64,000 nucleotides of DNA from Sacculina carcini (taxonomy: Eukaryota; Arthropoda; Thecostraca; Sacculinidae). Under the pieces are notes generated by a model. The model was not told the origin of the DNA and did no database searches. It saw nothing but the letters and a program-made list of their open reading frames with translations. This document shows, piece by piece, positions 37,748-48,141 of the stretch. The DNA lies in the NCBI GenBank assembly GCA_916048095.2, contig OU696587.1, forward strand, positions 3,628,079 through 3,692,078, read 5' to 3'. Position 1 is the stretch's first letter, and each line of letters starts with the position of its first letter. The position numbers and the translations under genes were made by a program.

Positions 37748-39813
37748 TATAGCTGTACCATTGCTGGTTTATGAGGAATAGATAGCGGAATATTGACCAA
37801 AATATTCGCGTTTTTCAGTGCTAATTTTGCATTTTTGACTTTGTCATTTTGACTTCACACCGCCGTAACTTTTTTTAATACACTTTGGAAAATTAAAAAT
37901 TATACCGTGTTGTAGCAAACAAAATTCCCAGCATGATGGTATTATTTATTTAGATGTGTGATAATTAGTTTTTGATACATAGAGAAAAAAGTATAGAAAA
38001 TCGGACGCGTGGAGTTTAAATATAATTTTCAATATAGATTGAAATTTTGTCATGTTTACATCTTTTATGTTCTATTTTTGGATATGAATTATAACCTATC
38101 TTGTAGAACAGAAAATTCTCTACACAGTGGTATAATCTGTTTGGCTGTACCATTTCTGGTTTATGAGGAGTAGATGTAGGAATATTGACCAAAATTTTTG
38201 CATTTTTCAGGGTTCATTTTGTCTTTTCACCGCGATAACTTTTTTTGGTTTTATTTTTAAAATTTAAAATTTATCCTATCGTGTAGACAAGAACATTTCC
38301 AACGTAATGGTATAAATAGTTGGCAGGTACGCCAAGTGGTTACCGAGTAGCAGCTTGCTGAAAATGGACCAAGGAGGGTGGGACAGACAAACACACAGAC
38401 AGACAGAGGATCTCTTTTATATATATAGATTTAATATAAATCACATATAACAAATTAATCAGTAAGTTTACAATGAAATTAATTAACATGACATAAAATG
38501 TAATACAAATAGTAATAAACCGAAAATAGTGAATGCCTTGACGAAACAAGTAACAAATCTAAACGTCTTGATTTTAACGACATTCATTTGTCATTAACTG
38601 AAAATTAAACAAGCAAATACAAAGTAAAATACATAAATTATAATATTTATAAATATTGAATGAGGAATGAAAATGATCAAAAGATTAATTAATAAAAGCA
38701 TAGACAGACACTACAAAACCATCATCCATAAAACCAGTTCTAAAAACAGGTTACTAATAAAAAAACAATTAATTTGGTTCAACTTTCCTTGATATGCCGC
38801 CAATTTTTTTAAATCACTACATCTACGAAAACCGTTTAAAAAAAAAAATTTGGGAAAAAAACCATGGTTTAAAAAACATCTTGAATCAAGTGGTTTAACC
38901 AGCCGCTTATACCAGCAGGCTACTTGCTATACAAAAGGTATTTGAACGTACATCAATCAAATCTATCTTACATAGATACTGCTTTAGAAAACATTGTTTC
39001 ATTAAAAAACGTTGAATATACGTTTGTCAAAAAAACACTTGACCAACCAATTAACTTGTCTTGTTCTGCTGTCAACATTTTCTGAATCTGTACATTAATA
39101 AAACGAATTTAAAACCAATTTGAAAAACATCATTGCATTTTTCATAAAAAACATGGTTTCTTTAAAAAAAACACATGATTACTAAATGAATTTGTTTTGT
39201 TCTGCTGACAAACTATTTCAAATATCCACATAATTATAACCATCTTTACAAACATGGGTTTTCTCAATGAAAAAACCTAAACCACCGGATCCGGATGCAC
39301 TTTCAAACAGCCTCCTGAGGTATTTATTGATAAATATTTTTATTTTTTATACTATTATCAAATTATCTTTGAAATAAGACACGTAAAGATGTACAAAACG
39401 TCAATTAAACTCGTTTCTATGTACTAAAATCCCACATCCGATGACAATTGGGGCTAATTCTAAAAAAACTATAAAAAAACTAAGAAAACATGTTTTTTTG
39501 CAACAAAAAAACGCAAAAAAACGTTCTTTTTGCATCACTAGGCGCACCACAGATACCTACTTTGAGACGAAGTCAATGGTTACTGTGCAGGCGCGCTTCA
39601 AAAGACGATTTGGATGTAAACAAACAACAAACAAACAATATATTTGATTTAGCGCACACATACACGCGCGCGCAACGTAACACCAAAGATAACACCAAAT
39701 AACGAAAAGCACAGACTTCAAATACATAGCAGATCACGCATGAAAAAGGCAACACAATTAGAAAAAATATCTACAACAGTAATCACATGACAAGAGTAGA
39801 GTAAACCATAAAA

Positions 39814-42620
39814 TCAGACCGTAGCATAGGGAGTGAGAGTATGTGAGGAGGAATCAAACGATAAGTTGAACAAGTAATCGAAAAGAGAAGAACGGAACGA
39901 ACTGAAGGAAGGAGCACGAACAAAGGTAGCAGGAAGAGAGTTGAACAAACGAGGAGCAAAAAAAGAAAACGATTTAGCGGACCAAGTTGATTCGTTGAGA
40001 GCACGAGAGCAGACGAGAGGGCGAGAATTGCGGGAATATGCAGAAGATACAGTAAGGAGACCAGAAAGATAGGACCGTTTAAGGAAGTCACGAATAAGCT
40101 TATATACAATACAACAGATACGAAAATGAATACGAGGAATGATAGGTAGCCAACGAAACTCAAACAGAAATTGGGAAGTATGACGACAGGGAGTAGGAGA
40201 AAGAACAAAACGACATGAAGAATTGATCACACGCTGAAGAACACGCAAAGAGTAATGAGGAACATGAAAAAAGTACGGGGTACGGGGTACGGGGAGTACG
40301 GGGAGTCCTCGGTTTACGACGGTCTCGACTTGCGACGTTTCGCGGATGCGACGCTAGAAATCATCTGCTCGAGTTACGTCGATTGAGTCGTAAGTGCCAC
40401 GCAATTTTGTTCTCTGAACTGCGAGTTGATGTGAAATTCCCGTCAGAGATAGTAGTACAATAAAATTGTTAGGAAAAACACGTGTTTCACATTACTAGAG
40501 GTGCCATTACGGCTTACGTATATACATGTAATGTGTCCCGACTTACGTCAAAATTCGACTTACGACGGAGACGTAGGAACGGATCTCCGTTGTAAGTCGA
40601 GGACCCCCTATCGTCAGTGTAGATATAGTAAGTTACAGAGTGGCGTTCAAGAATAGGACAAAGCGAGGACATGTAAATGTTGAAGAGTAGAGGGCCAAGA
40701 ACAGATCCTTGCGGTACGCCGGAAAGAAGAGAAACACAGCGAAATGAAGACGAGTTGAAGTTCACTGAGTAGGATCTGTCGGAAAGATAAGATATAATAA
40801 CAGAAAGAACCGAGGAAGTGATGCCAAGAGAAGAAAGATCAGACAATAGAATGGTGTGATCAACAAGGTCAAACGCAGAGGACATGTCAAGAAGAACAAG
40901 GAGTACAGATCGACCAGTAGCGAAGTGGGTAAACGTGTGATCAAGAACAGAAATAGCAACAGATTCAGTGGAACGAGAGGGCCTAAAACCGGACTGAAAA
41001 GGAAAAAGTGCTGAATTAGCAAAGGAGGAGAGCTGAAAATAGATTGCCGACTCAAGAAGTTTAGAGGGAAAACTGAGGAGAGAGGCAGGCCGATAATTTT
41101 TCAAAACAGATGGATCAAGGGAGGGTTTCTTGAGTATAGGAAGAACAGAAGCATGCTTTTCATCAAGGAACGATCCATGATGAAAGGATGACTTTATAAG
41201 ATGGAGAAAATAAGGAGCGAGTAGAAGAACGGAATCAGAGATACCACGAAAATTTATAGGATCAGCTTGAGAAAAGGATATCTTTGTTGAAGAAATTAGA
41301 CAGAGAACTTCAGAAATATCAACTTGAGAAAATGACGGAAATTCGCCACGGGAACCAGTGTGTGTCAGTGGAGATAACGAGATAGGGAGGCTAGACCGAG
41401 CAATTTGAACTTTATTAGAAAAGAAAGAGGCAAAATCATCCGCAGAAGTAGTACAGGCGGGAGAGACAGACTTAGAGCCACGGAGAGAGTTAAGAGTAGA
41501 CCATAGCATTTTTGGAGAACGAGAAAAAGATGAGAGCCGATTTTTAAAGTAGGACTGCTTGGCGGTAGATAAAGCCGAAATATATGAAGAACGGGAGACG
41601 CCCAAGATATAAGAAGCCCAAGAGACAGAAGAAGGAGAATGCCTCCAATGGCGCTCAAGGCGCCGCTGTTTGCGTCTAAGGAAAAGTAGATGAGATGAAT
41701 CCAAGGAGAGGAAGACGTAACTTTTTTATAAGAAATCATAAGAGGAAACAAAGAGTCATTGATCAAGGACAAAGTGCGAGAAAAAAGAGGTAGCAGTTCA
41801 GCAATAGGAAACGACAAAAACAGGTGCAGCGGAAAGTGACATGATAGGAGAGCATAAAACTGAATAGGATCAAAATTACGAAACGACCGGGAAGGTGGTT
41901 GCACAGAGCGGAGAGTATCGCAAGAAGGAAGGGAGAGATCACACAGAAAAAGGCTGTGGTCAGAAATACTGGAGTCCGGAGGATGAACAACCACATCAGG
42001 AATCGGCAGATCAGATAAAAGTGCAGGGGACGGAAATAACATAAGATCAAGAGTGTGGCCAGACAAGTGGGTGGCTGAAGAAACAGGAGAGACAAGGCCA
42101 TAAGTATCAATTAAGGATAGGAAGTTACGAGTATAGGTAGAAGTAGAGGGTACATCAACAAAGAAGTTGAAATCACCAACAACGATGAAACGATCAGAGA
42201 AAATGGAAGTGATGGAATCAAGGATGTCGGAGAACCCATTAGAGAATTCGGAGGCAGTACCGGGATGATTGTGGCGATATATGATAAGGATACAGAATTT
42301 AGATTGAGACTGAACCGACAGGGAGAGACTGAGAAATTCAAACGAAGAAAAGGAAGAAAGAGAACAAATGATGGACAGGGAAAGTGATGAATGATAAATA
42401 ATGATAATTCTACCCCATGAGATTTTACAGCGGAAGAGCGAGAGGAGTGAAGAAACATGTAAGGAGAAGGAATGAGAGAGGAAAAAGAAGCAACATCCGA
42501 ATCATACAGCCACGTCTCGACAAGATAGAGGAAAGACAAACGATAAGTAGAGCAGAGATACGATAAAAATTCAGTTTTGAAGCGGCAAGATCGGATGTTT
42601 AATAAGCCAATACTTAATGA
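39814..42620 (-). pseudogene. LINE ORF2: endonuclease and reverse transcriptase, broken
   Basis: The endonuclease starts INIRSCRFKTEFLSYL and YLVETWLYDSD (APE-type, with the ETW block), and goes on across frames to SDHSLFLCDLSLPS near 41.95 kb. RT runs from FASFFSNKVQIA (41.43 kb) through NYRPASLLSFPSKLLE, FPFQSGFRPSRSTES, LLDMSSAFDLVDHTILL and SGVPQGSVLGPLLFNIYM to the catalytic box YYIYTDD at about 40.62 kb. There Thr replaces the usual Ala of YADD. A MITE lies directly behind this box, and the thumb region is missing. Endonuclease frames are shifted at least once. Confidence 0.8.
40276..40608. mobile_element. Tc1/mariner-type MITE in the LINE
   Basis: About 333 bases, flanked by TA (40274-40275 and 40609-40610). 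The ends are inverted repeats: GGAGTCCTCGGTTTACGACG at the left and, read inward from the right, GGGGGTCCTCGACTTACAACG. Internal GACTTACG motifs repeat in both directions. The left end has extra TACGGGG copies, so it is less exact. There is no coding capacity. Removing it puts the LINE frame back directly behind the YTDD box. Confidence 0.8.
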
Positions 42621-42653
42621 AGAAAGAGGGGAGGAGAGATGGGATGGAGCTAG

Positions 42654-43767
42654 TCAGTCAGAAGATTGAGAAGAACAGGCGTCAGAAGAGAGAGGAGAGG
42701 TAAGAGCTGAGTCTGAGGTCGCAGTACGAGAGCGGATGTAGTTGCAAACCGCCAGGAACGAAGCACAGTCAGGTGAAAGTGCCGAGTGGCAGTGGTCCCG
42801 TCCAGCAGTGCTGCAATTGGTACACTTCAGCGGAGCAGTCTGGTCGCAGGCAGTAGTCAAGTGTGTACCAGCGCAGCGGCCACACGCCACCGGACGAGAA
42901 CATTTGGCCGCTTTGTGACCCAGGCCGGAACAGTTGAAGACCCAGAATCTGTCATAGACGGCGCACGACCGAAGACCGACGAACAGACGATCTCCTTGGC
43001 TGCGGATTATAGACCGGACACGTGGAGAGACCGCCAGACACGCGTGCATTCTATTCGTCGCGGGGGGTGGTGAAGAATAGCACTCTCAATTCTTGCAACG
43101 AAGCATCAGCCAGCGGAGGAGTTTTCAACCGCAATCCCTCGATAAATGAGCCAGGAGAAGAGTTCAGTGGGATGTTGGCGACAGTCACTTTCGGCGGGAT
43201 GGAGGCGTGTTGCGGCACATGAGCCTCCACACCCGGCACTTGGTCGCGCACACAACTCGCCGCTTTTGCAGCGGCCTCAGCTGAGCTGCAATTGAGCACA
43301 ACACCACCGCCCCGAGCTGGTCGAGAGCCGGCGACCTGTACCGTCTTCACTGCCGCCGTGAGAGTATCAGCCATGATTTTTGAATTCCTGGTCGTCGATT
43401 TAAAGACAACGGCATGTGTTTATTTTGAGGAGCCACAGGCGGTGACGTGGTAGACGAACCAGGGTTACGAACCACGAACGAACCGGGTTTTGGCGGCAAG
43501 ACAGCCGACTCCGAAGCCGAAGTGTTGGAATCGACCTTGGCCTCGATAGCAGAGTCGACCTCCTAAGCCACTCACGCTGCTGGCAATTTCGATCCCTAGT
43601 TTGGCACGTCCTATGCAGGGCGAGCAGATCCAGTTGATAGTTTTCAGAGAGTCCAATTTGACTCCCTGGAGACAATTTGTGTGAGCCCACGCCGGGCAAA
43701 GCGAGCAGGGAACACACCTGGCTACATCGCTGCCAGCTAATTTGCAGACAGTGCAGACCGCGTCCAT
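42654..43767 (-). pseudogene. LINE ORF1: PHD finger plus zinc knuckles, frameshifted
   Basis: The start at 43767 reads MDAVCTVCKLAGSDVARC, then CSLCPAWAHTNCLQGVKL and NWICSPC: a C4HC3 PHD-like finger in the first 50 residues. After a frameshift near 43.56 kb comes a Pro/Ser linker, then MADTLTAAVKTVQVAG, and AEAAAKAASCVRDQVPG (43374-43051), a fold I cannot name. After another shift near 43.05 kb come zinc knuckles, CSGLGHKAAKCSRPVACG and CAGTHLTTACDQ, with CTNCSTAGRDHCHSALSPDC. ORF1 proteins of LINEs bind their own RNA, and this zinc-rich layout fits that role. The stop at 42654 is followed about 30 bases on by the endonuclease start. Confidence 0.75.
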
Positions 43768-44544
43768 GATAGCCCACAGAAAGAGAGAAAAGGTCGCGAA
43801 AAAACAGTAGACAGAGCGTGATATTTGAGAAAGGACAGCACACGCGCATACACCTAGAGTGCCAGTTGACGAGACGCGCTAGGGACAAGCACAGACACAC
43901 ACGCAGACGGACGAATACACGACACAGGTGCAAGGGGAGATGCTATCGCAAACATACGCTCACGCAATGCCGAGAGACGCCAAGGGACACCAGAATCAGA
44001 CCGGACACAAAACACGACCGACTACGACGAGGGCGCGACAAAGACTGATATCGTCATTATCTAGCAAACGGGGTCATGTACAGATGGGTGCATAAATTCG
44101 GGGCCCATGGAACAGTCTTAAACTTGAATTATAAGGGCAATAAAGCTTATAATTCAGGTCGGCCCAAGACTTCTCGATCGCCGGCCAATATTGATGCTGT
44201 CAGAGATTGTGTTGATCGCAGCATCCGCAAGTTATAACGCAGTAGCAGCCAAGAACTTAAAGAACTTCCTAGGAATCAATTCGAAGGATCTTGGTCCAGG
44301 ATCTGCAATTGTACCCCTATAGGATACAGATCCAGCATCAGCTTACTAAAAGGGACAATCACTTGCGGGTTGTGATGTGTCGATGGTTCTGTGACAAGAT
44401 CGATGAGAACCAGACTTTCTGAGCGATGTCTGGTTCTCTGATAAGGCTCATTTTTATTGTCTGAACATGTGAACTCAAAGAACAACATCTTCTGGGGGAC
44501 ATCCCCACCAGAGGGTTGTTTCCATAGGCAGATGTACTCCGTGA

Positions 44545-47500
44545 AGGGAGCTAACTGATGTCGTTTTGAAGTTTGATGGTTCTGGAAACCTGGCTGGAGA
44601 AGTTGAAATTCGGGTGAAAAACCAAGGGAATCGAAGACGTCGGTGTGGTATTGCCCTTGTTTCTGGAAGATCCAGCGTACAGAGTCTACCAGCAATTGCC
44701 AGATGTCGACAAGAAGAGCTATAATAGTGTTGTGTCTGCACTGCGAAAGACATTCGGAATGACGGCGTGCTCAGCTTACGCCAAGTTCACCGGCCGCTGC
44801 TTGCGTGACCATGAGACGCTGGACGACTTATCAGATCTGCAGCAATTGGCGAAGTGTGTCTCCACTAATGTCAATGACGCGTGGGTAGCTTGTCAATTTC
44901 TGAATGGATTGCCGCAAGCTCTTCAAGATTCGGTAAGAGCATTGCATGGGACGGAGTTGAATCTTGTAAACGTACTCAACTGCGCAAAACAAGTGCAAGC
45001 TGGACTGTTATCCAGGGAGCGTGCTTTCCGTGCTTTGCTGCGTCACCAAAATGTTATAACTGCGGAATCACCGGACATTTGTCGAGGCATTACAGAAAGC
45101 CTGGTGTCGAGACGTGTCGCTGTTTTGTGTGCAATCGGACCGGTCACATTGCGCGCAACTGCCAAATGCGCCGAGGACGGAAAGACAAGATAATTCGGGA
45201 AACGAGAAGCGGGGAGTGGTTACATCCACAGTGCCATCAACCACTCCCCGCAATCTGTAGTCAACATCCAGTTGGACGGTACGCCAGTGTGTGCGTTAGT
45301 AGATACTGGTAGCACGCACTCGATTGTAACGAGAAGAATTACCAACAGAATATAAAGGTGTTTGACGATGAGTCATTTACCACTCAAAATTATGAATGGC
45401 ACCACTCTTACGTTGAAGAGTCGCGTATATTGGAACGACATTTGAATTGATGAAGACTGATATCTTACACGATTTAATACATGGGTATGCGAAAATAATT
45501 ACCTACCGTATGACGTGGATATGATCTGTGGAATGGACATGATTACTGCATTTGGTGGTATTTCTGTATCAAGTACTGGTGAAATTTCCCTCTTTGAGAG
45601 AGGTGGATACTGGCTGCGCAGCGGCTACTGTTGAGAATGACATTACCGAGAGAGACTTCAAGGCAATATTCGACAATTCAAAATGGATTGTCAAATGGGA
45701 GTGGATCAATGTCCCTCCGTCTGCGTCAACGTTTAAGGCAAACTATCATATGAAAGAGTGCGCTCGTGAAGATTTTGAGAAAGAAGTGTGCGCATGGATA
45801 GAGGAGGGTGTCCTAGTGGAGTATGCTAAAGTACAACACGGCGAGATTGAGAGCGTGATTCCACTTATGGCTGTCCGACAAGAGAAGAAGAACAAATTAC
45901 AATCTGTTCTTGACTACCGATGGTTGAACCGCTAAATCAAAAGCGCTCCCGGAAACGACAGTGCAATATGTGATGACAAGCTGCGTGATTGGCGTAGATA
46001 TGGAACATCCGTGAAATTGTTGGATTTGCGGAAAGCATATTTGCAGATTCACATTGACCAATCACTGTGGCGCTATCAAGTTATGAATTTCAACGATAAA
46101 AATAGGTGATGACTCGCCTCGGATTCGGTGTCAACATTGGTCCAAAGCTGATGACGAAAATATTTCAGTATATAGTGGAACACAATTATCGTGTGCATCG
46201 CTCAGTCGATCACTATGTTGATGATATTATTGTCAAATCCAGTGAGATTGATGTTGCTGATGTGAAAGCGCATCTCAATCGATATGGCTTAACCACAAAA
46301 GACCCTGAAAAATTGAATGGCGGGCGTGTGCTGAGCTTGCATGTGATGAATCATGGAAATCAATTTTGCTGGACTAGAGATAGTGATTTACCTAGGATGC
46401 CTAAGGTTGTGACAAAGCGTGAAGTGTACTCGCTATGCGGTCAATGGCTGGGTAACTTCCCCTGTACCAGGGTGGTTACGACCCTTTTGCAGCTGGCTGA
46501 GGCGCGAGTGCAGTATAGAGGAGAACGCCGGAGAGTGGGATGATGTCGTTGCGCCCAACGTAAAAGAAATGGTCGAGGCTATAGCCAACAAGTTGAACGC
46601 TAAGGATCCGGTTGCGGGAGTATGGTGTGTGAATGGAGAGCATGCAGAAGTATGGACGGACGCCAGAAACATCGCCATGGGTGTCGCATTAAAAATTGGA
46701 GATCACGTTATTGAAGACGGTGCTTGGCTGAGAAAGAAGAATGATCACATGCATGTGAATGTCGCTGAACTTGATGCCGCGATACAGGGTATCAATTTGT
46801 CTATCAAGTGGAAGATGAAGAGTGTGGAGATAATTCCAGACTCTACAACTGTGAAAGTTTGGCTGAATAGCATCGCTGAGCAGACGCATCGTCCCCGCAC
46901 TCACGGCATGTCAGAGATGCTCATGCGACGCTGGCTAGAAGTTTTGGCTGAGCTGATTGACACCTATAAACTTCAAGTGAAAGTACGGCTAGTGGCATCT
47001 CAGGAAAATATTGCCGTCGAGTTCACTCGAGTTCCTCGGGATATTTGGAAATATTCCAGGACGCTTGGTCTGTGCTGCGCGGGATCATTCGAGGATGTTA
47101 TGAATCTGCATAAGAATACCGGTCATCTTGGTGTTGACAGAACTCGCGAGTTGTTGGTGGAAAATGGGAAGTCAGTTCCGAGAGCAGCGGTTAACAGAGC
47201 CATCAGTCAATGTGGGAATTGTGCTAGAATTGACCCTGCCTCTAGAGAAAAGTGGAAGGTAGGTCAGCTGTCGAGCGAAAAGGTGTGGTTGCGAATATCA
47301 ATGGACATAACATACGTCAGCGGCCATCCGTATCTAACATTGATTGACTGCGCATCCAGATTCACCATTCGGAGAATGCTTTATAGTGAAACAGCTCGCG
47401 CCATTGTCGATACTTTGGAAAACGTGTTTTCTGAGTTTGGACCACCACACACCCTATTGTTCGACAATAGTCCAACCTTTATGAGCGCGACTATCATTCA

Positions 47501-48140
47501 GCTGTTGTTGTACCGGAGCGTTACCTCGCAACAATGCTGCGCGTATCGCCATCAGGGTAATGGGATAGTTGAAAGAGTGCACCGAACTATAAAGCGGATG
47601 GTGGAACGATCTGCTCGTTAGGTATTAGAGATGGTGTTCTGGTACAACTCCACCACCAGCAGTGCTACCGGAAAGAAGCCATTTGTCAGTGTTTTTGGTT
47701 CGGTGCCCAGTATGCCAGGTGTTGGAAATGGAAGGCGGCTTGAAAACACACAGATGAAGCAAGAATGGACAAAAAATGAATTTCGGCAATAAAATTAAAA
47801 TCCGTTTTCTGCAGGTGATACCGTGTTCTTGAAACCCGTCATGCACTGCTCGCTGGACTGGTCCACACAGAATCTCGCGCGTACCCAACAGCTGGTCGGT
47901 GGATTTGGGTGATGGTGTATCTAGACACGCCAGTCACGTAAGAAGAGTGAGTGATGATTCACATATTACAGAGGACAGTCCTGCAACTGAGCAAGAGTCT
48001 AGTCAGAGCGCAGAACAAAGCAATGTGGGAGATGAAGCAATCGCGTGCCGGCCGAACGTCAACAGTCGGGTGTGGTATAACAGATTACGCGATCGGTCTG
48101 ATCTGCAAGCGCCTCTGCGTTACCGGAACTGACTTGGGGC
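44545..48140 (+). mobile_element. Ty3/Gypsy remnant A, broken
   Basis: Parts in order: gag (SAYAKFTGRCLRDHETLDDL), two zinc knuckles (CYNCGITGHLSRH, CFVCNRTGHIARNC), protease (VDTGSTHS), RT (LDLRKAYLQIHIDQS, then DHYVDDIIVKS), RNase H (WTDARNIAMGVAL), integrase (H..C..C site, then MDITYVSGHPYLTLIDC and NGIVERVHRTIK), and a tail to about 48.1 kb. No LTRs were found. Several breaks; an old fossil. It starts where the third mariner piece ends. Confidence 0.8.
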
Positions 48141-48141
48141 G

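Larger units (their letters stand above)
31035..38429 (-). mobile_element. head-to-tail array of non-autonomous Helitrons
   Basis: Against the intact LTR at 21688-22168, this block was inserted exactly between A and T with no target duplication. On the minus strand it begins TCTATATATA and ends GCTAG after a short GC hairpin (CCGC-ACAACGG-GCGG), the TC...CTRR layout of Helitrons. Inside, 5' ends of the form AGAGGATC/CTTTTATATATATAGA meet 3'-type modules CCCGCCCGT-GTGCGG at 31552/31553 and 34529/34540, so at least three units lie in tandem: about 0.5, 3.0 and 3.9 kb. The last 0.7 kb of the two long units (about 33830-34529 and 37735-38429) is nearly identical. No Rep/helicase frame is present. 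Confidence 0.85.
21688..38715 (-). mobile_element. CsRn1-like Ty3/Gypsy element, holding two later insertions
   Basis: The LTRs are 481 bases each: 21688-22168, and 30840-31034 plus 38430-38715. They differ at about three sites by eye (roughly 0.6%), so it is young. The flanks carry AAAC (21684-21687 and 38716-38719). Next to the right LTR a primer site starts TGGTGACCCC, the tRNA-Trp type known for the CsRn1 clade; a GGCGGGGGAGTT purine tract abuts the other LTR. Gag and protease lie in 29.3-30.8 kb (protease FIVDTGAGVSII); RT, RNase H and integrase (H-H-C-C, then DRGRQFES, then NGLVERLHR) lie in 22.6-24.8 kb. It is broken: the Mag-like element splits the pol region, the Helitron array splits an LTR, and there is at least one further break. 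Confidence 0.88.
20933..39540. mobile_element. non-autonomous hAT element, split by a Gypsy element
   Basis: The ends are TAGAGATGC at the left and, read inward from the right, TAGTGATGC, the usual hAT terminal pattern. Both sides carry the 8-bp duplication GGCGCACC (20925-20932 and 39541-39548). Its own sequence is 20933-21687 plus 38720-39540, about 1.6 kb, AT-rich with runs such as AAAAAACCG near both ends. I see no transposase frame, so it is non-autonomous. It sits inside the solo LTR and holds the CsRn1-like Gypsy element. Confidence 0.85.
20690..39551. mobile_element. solo LTR inside the mariner, itself split by a hAT element
   Basis: The LTR is 246 bases long: 20690-20932 plus 39549-39551. 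It begins TGTGGCG and ends CACCACA, and is flanked by GATA (20686-20689 and 39552-39555). Its start (GTGGCGTTTTGGTCGCCACGG) and an inner GACCGACT-TATTT block match the LTRs of the short element at 52033-53010, so it belongs to the same Gypsy-type LTR family. No internal part is left, as expected after recombination between two LTRs. It is a fossil, older than the hAT element lodged in its last bases. Confidence 0.8.
39634..44066 (-). mobile_element. near full-length CR1-like LINE with a PHD-finger ORF1, broken
   Basis: Inserted in the mariner with CAAAC on both sides (about 39629 and 44062). The minus-strand order is: 5' leader (44066-43768), ORF1 (43767-42654), ORF2 endonuclease (about 42620-41900), RT (about 41450-40610, interrupted by a MITE), C-terminal region (40248-39814, WSAKSFSFFAPRLFNSLP), and a short 3' region ending in TTTG repeats. 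The PHD finger in ORF1 is a feature known from CR1-group LINEs. The copy has several frameshifts in ORF1 and in the endonuclease. The stretch between the catalytic box and the C-terminal region is missing, as the sequence runs from YTDD straight to VLQRVINSSCRF within about 30 bases apart from the MITE. Confidence 0.85.
20525..44555 (+). mobile_element. mariner (MPWTLQEKM type) in three pieces; base of the nest
   Basis: Piece 1 (about 20525-20689) has a mariner-like end, TACAGGGTGACCCAAAAAAG, and at 20656 opens MPWTLQEKMID. Piece 2 (39552-about 39640) continues TYFETKSMVTVQARFKRRF then GCKQTTN. Piece 3 (about 44067-44555) continues GVMYRWVHKFGAHGTVLNL, then SGRPKTSRSPANIDAVRD, and later WFSDKAHF and VNSKNNIFWGTSPPEG. 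This is the order of a mariner transposase with an N-terminal helix-turn-helix (DUF4817) and the WFSDEAHF/FWG blocks of the catalytic domain. The first two pieces are parted by a solo LTR with its load (20690-39551), the last two by a LINE. Piece 3 has in-frame stops and frameshifts, and the 3' end is not seen, so the copy is old and dead. It is cut off where the Gypsy remnant starts near 44.55 kb. Confidence 0.85.

Noticed and set aside
31035-38429. CRISPR-like or centromeric array reading of the repeated GC modules
   Set aside because: Spacing is irregular, repeats are diverged, and the block has Helitron ends with an empty site in the sister LTR.
39783-40208. Hydrophobic minus-strand frame of 141 codons
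   Set aside because: It is an alternative frame of the LINE C-terminal region, whose true frame contains WSAKSFSFFAPRLFNSLP.
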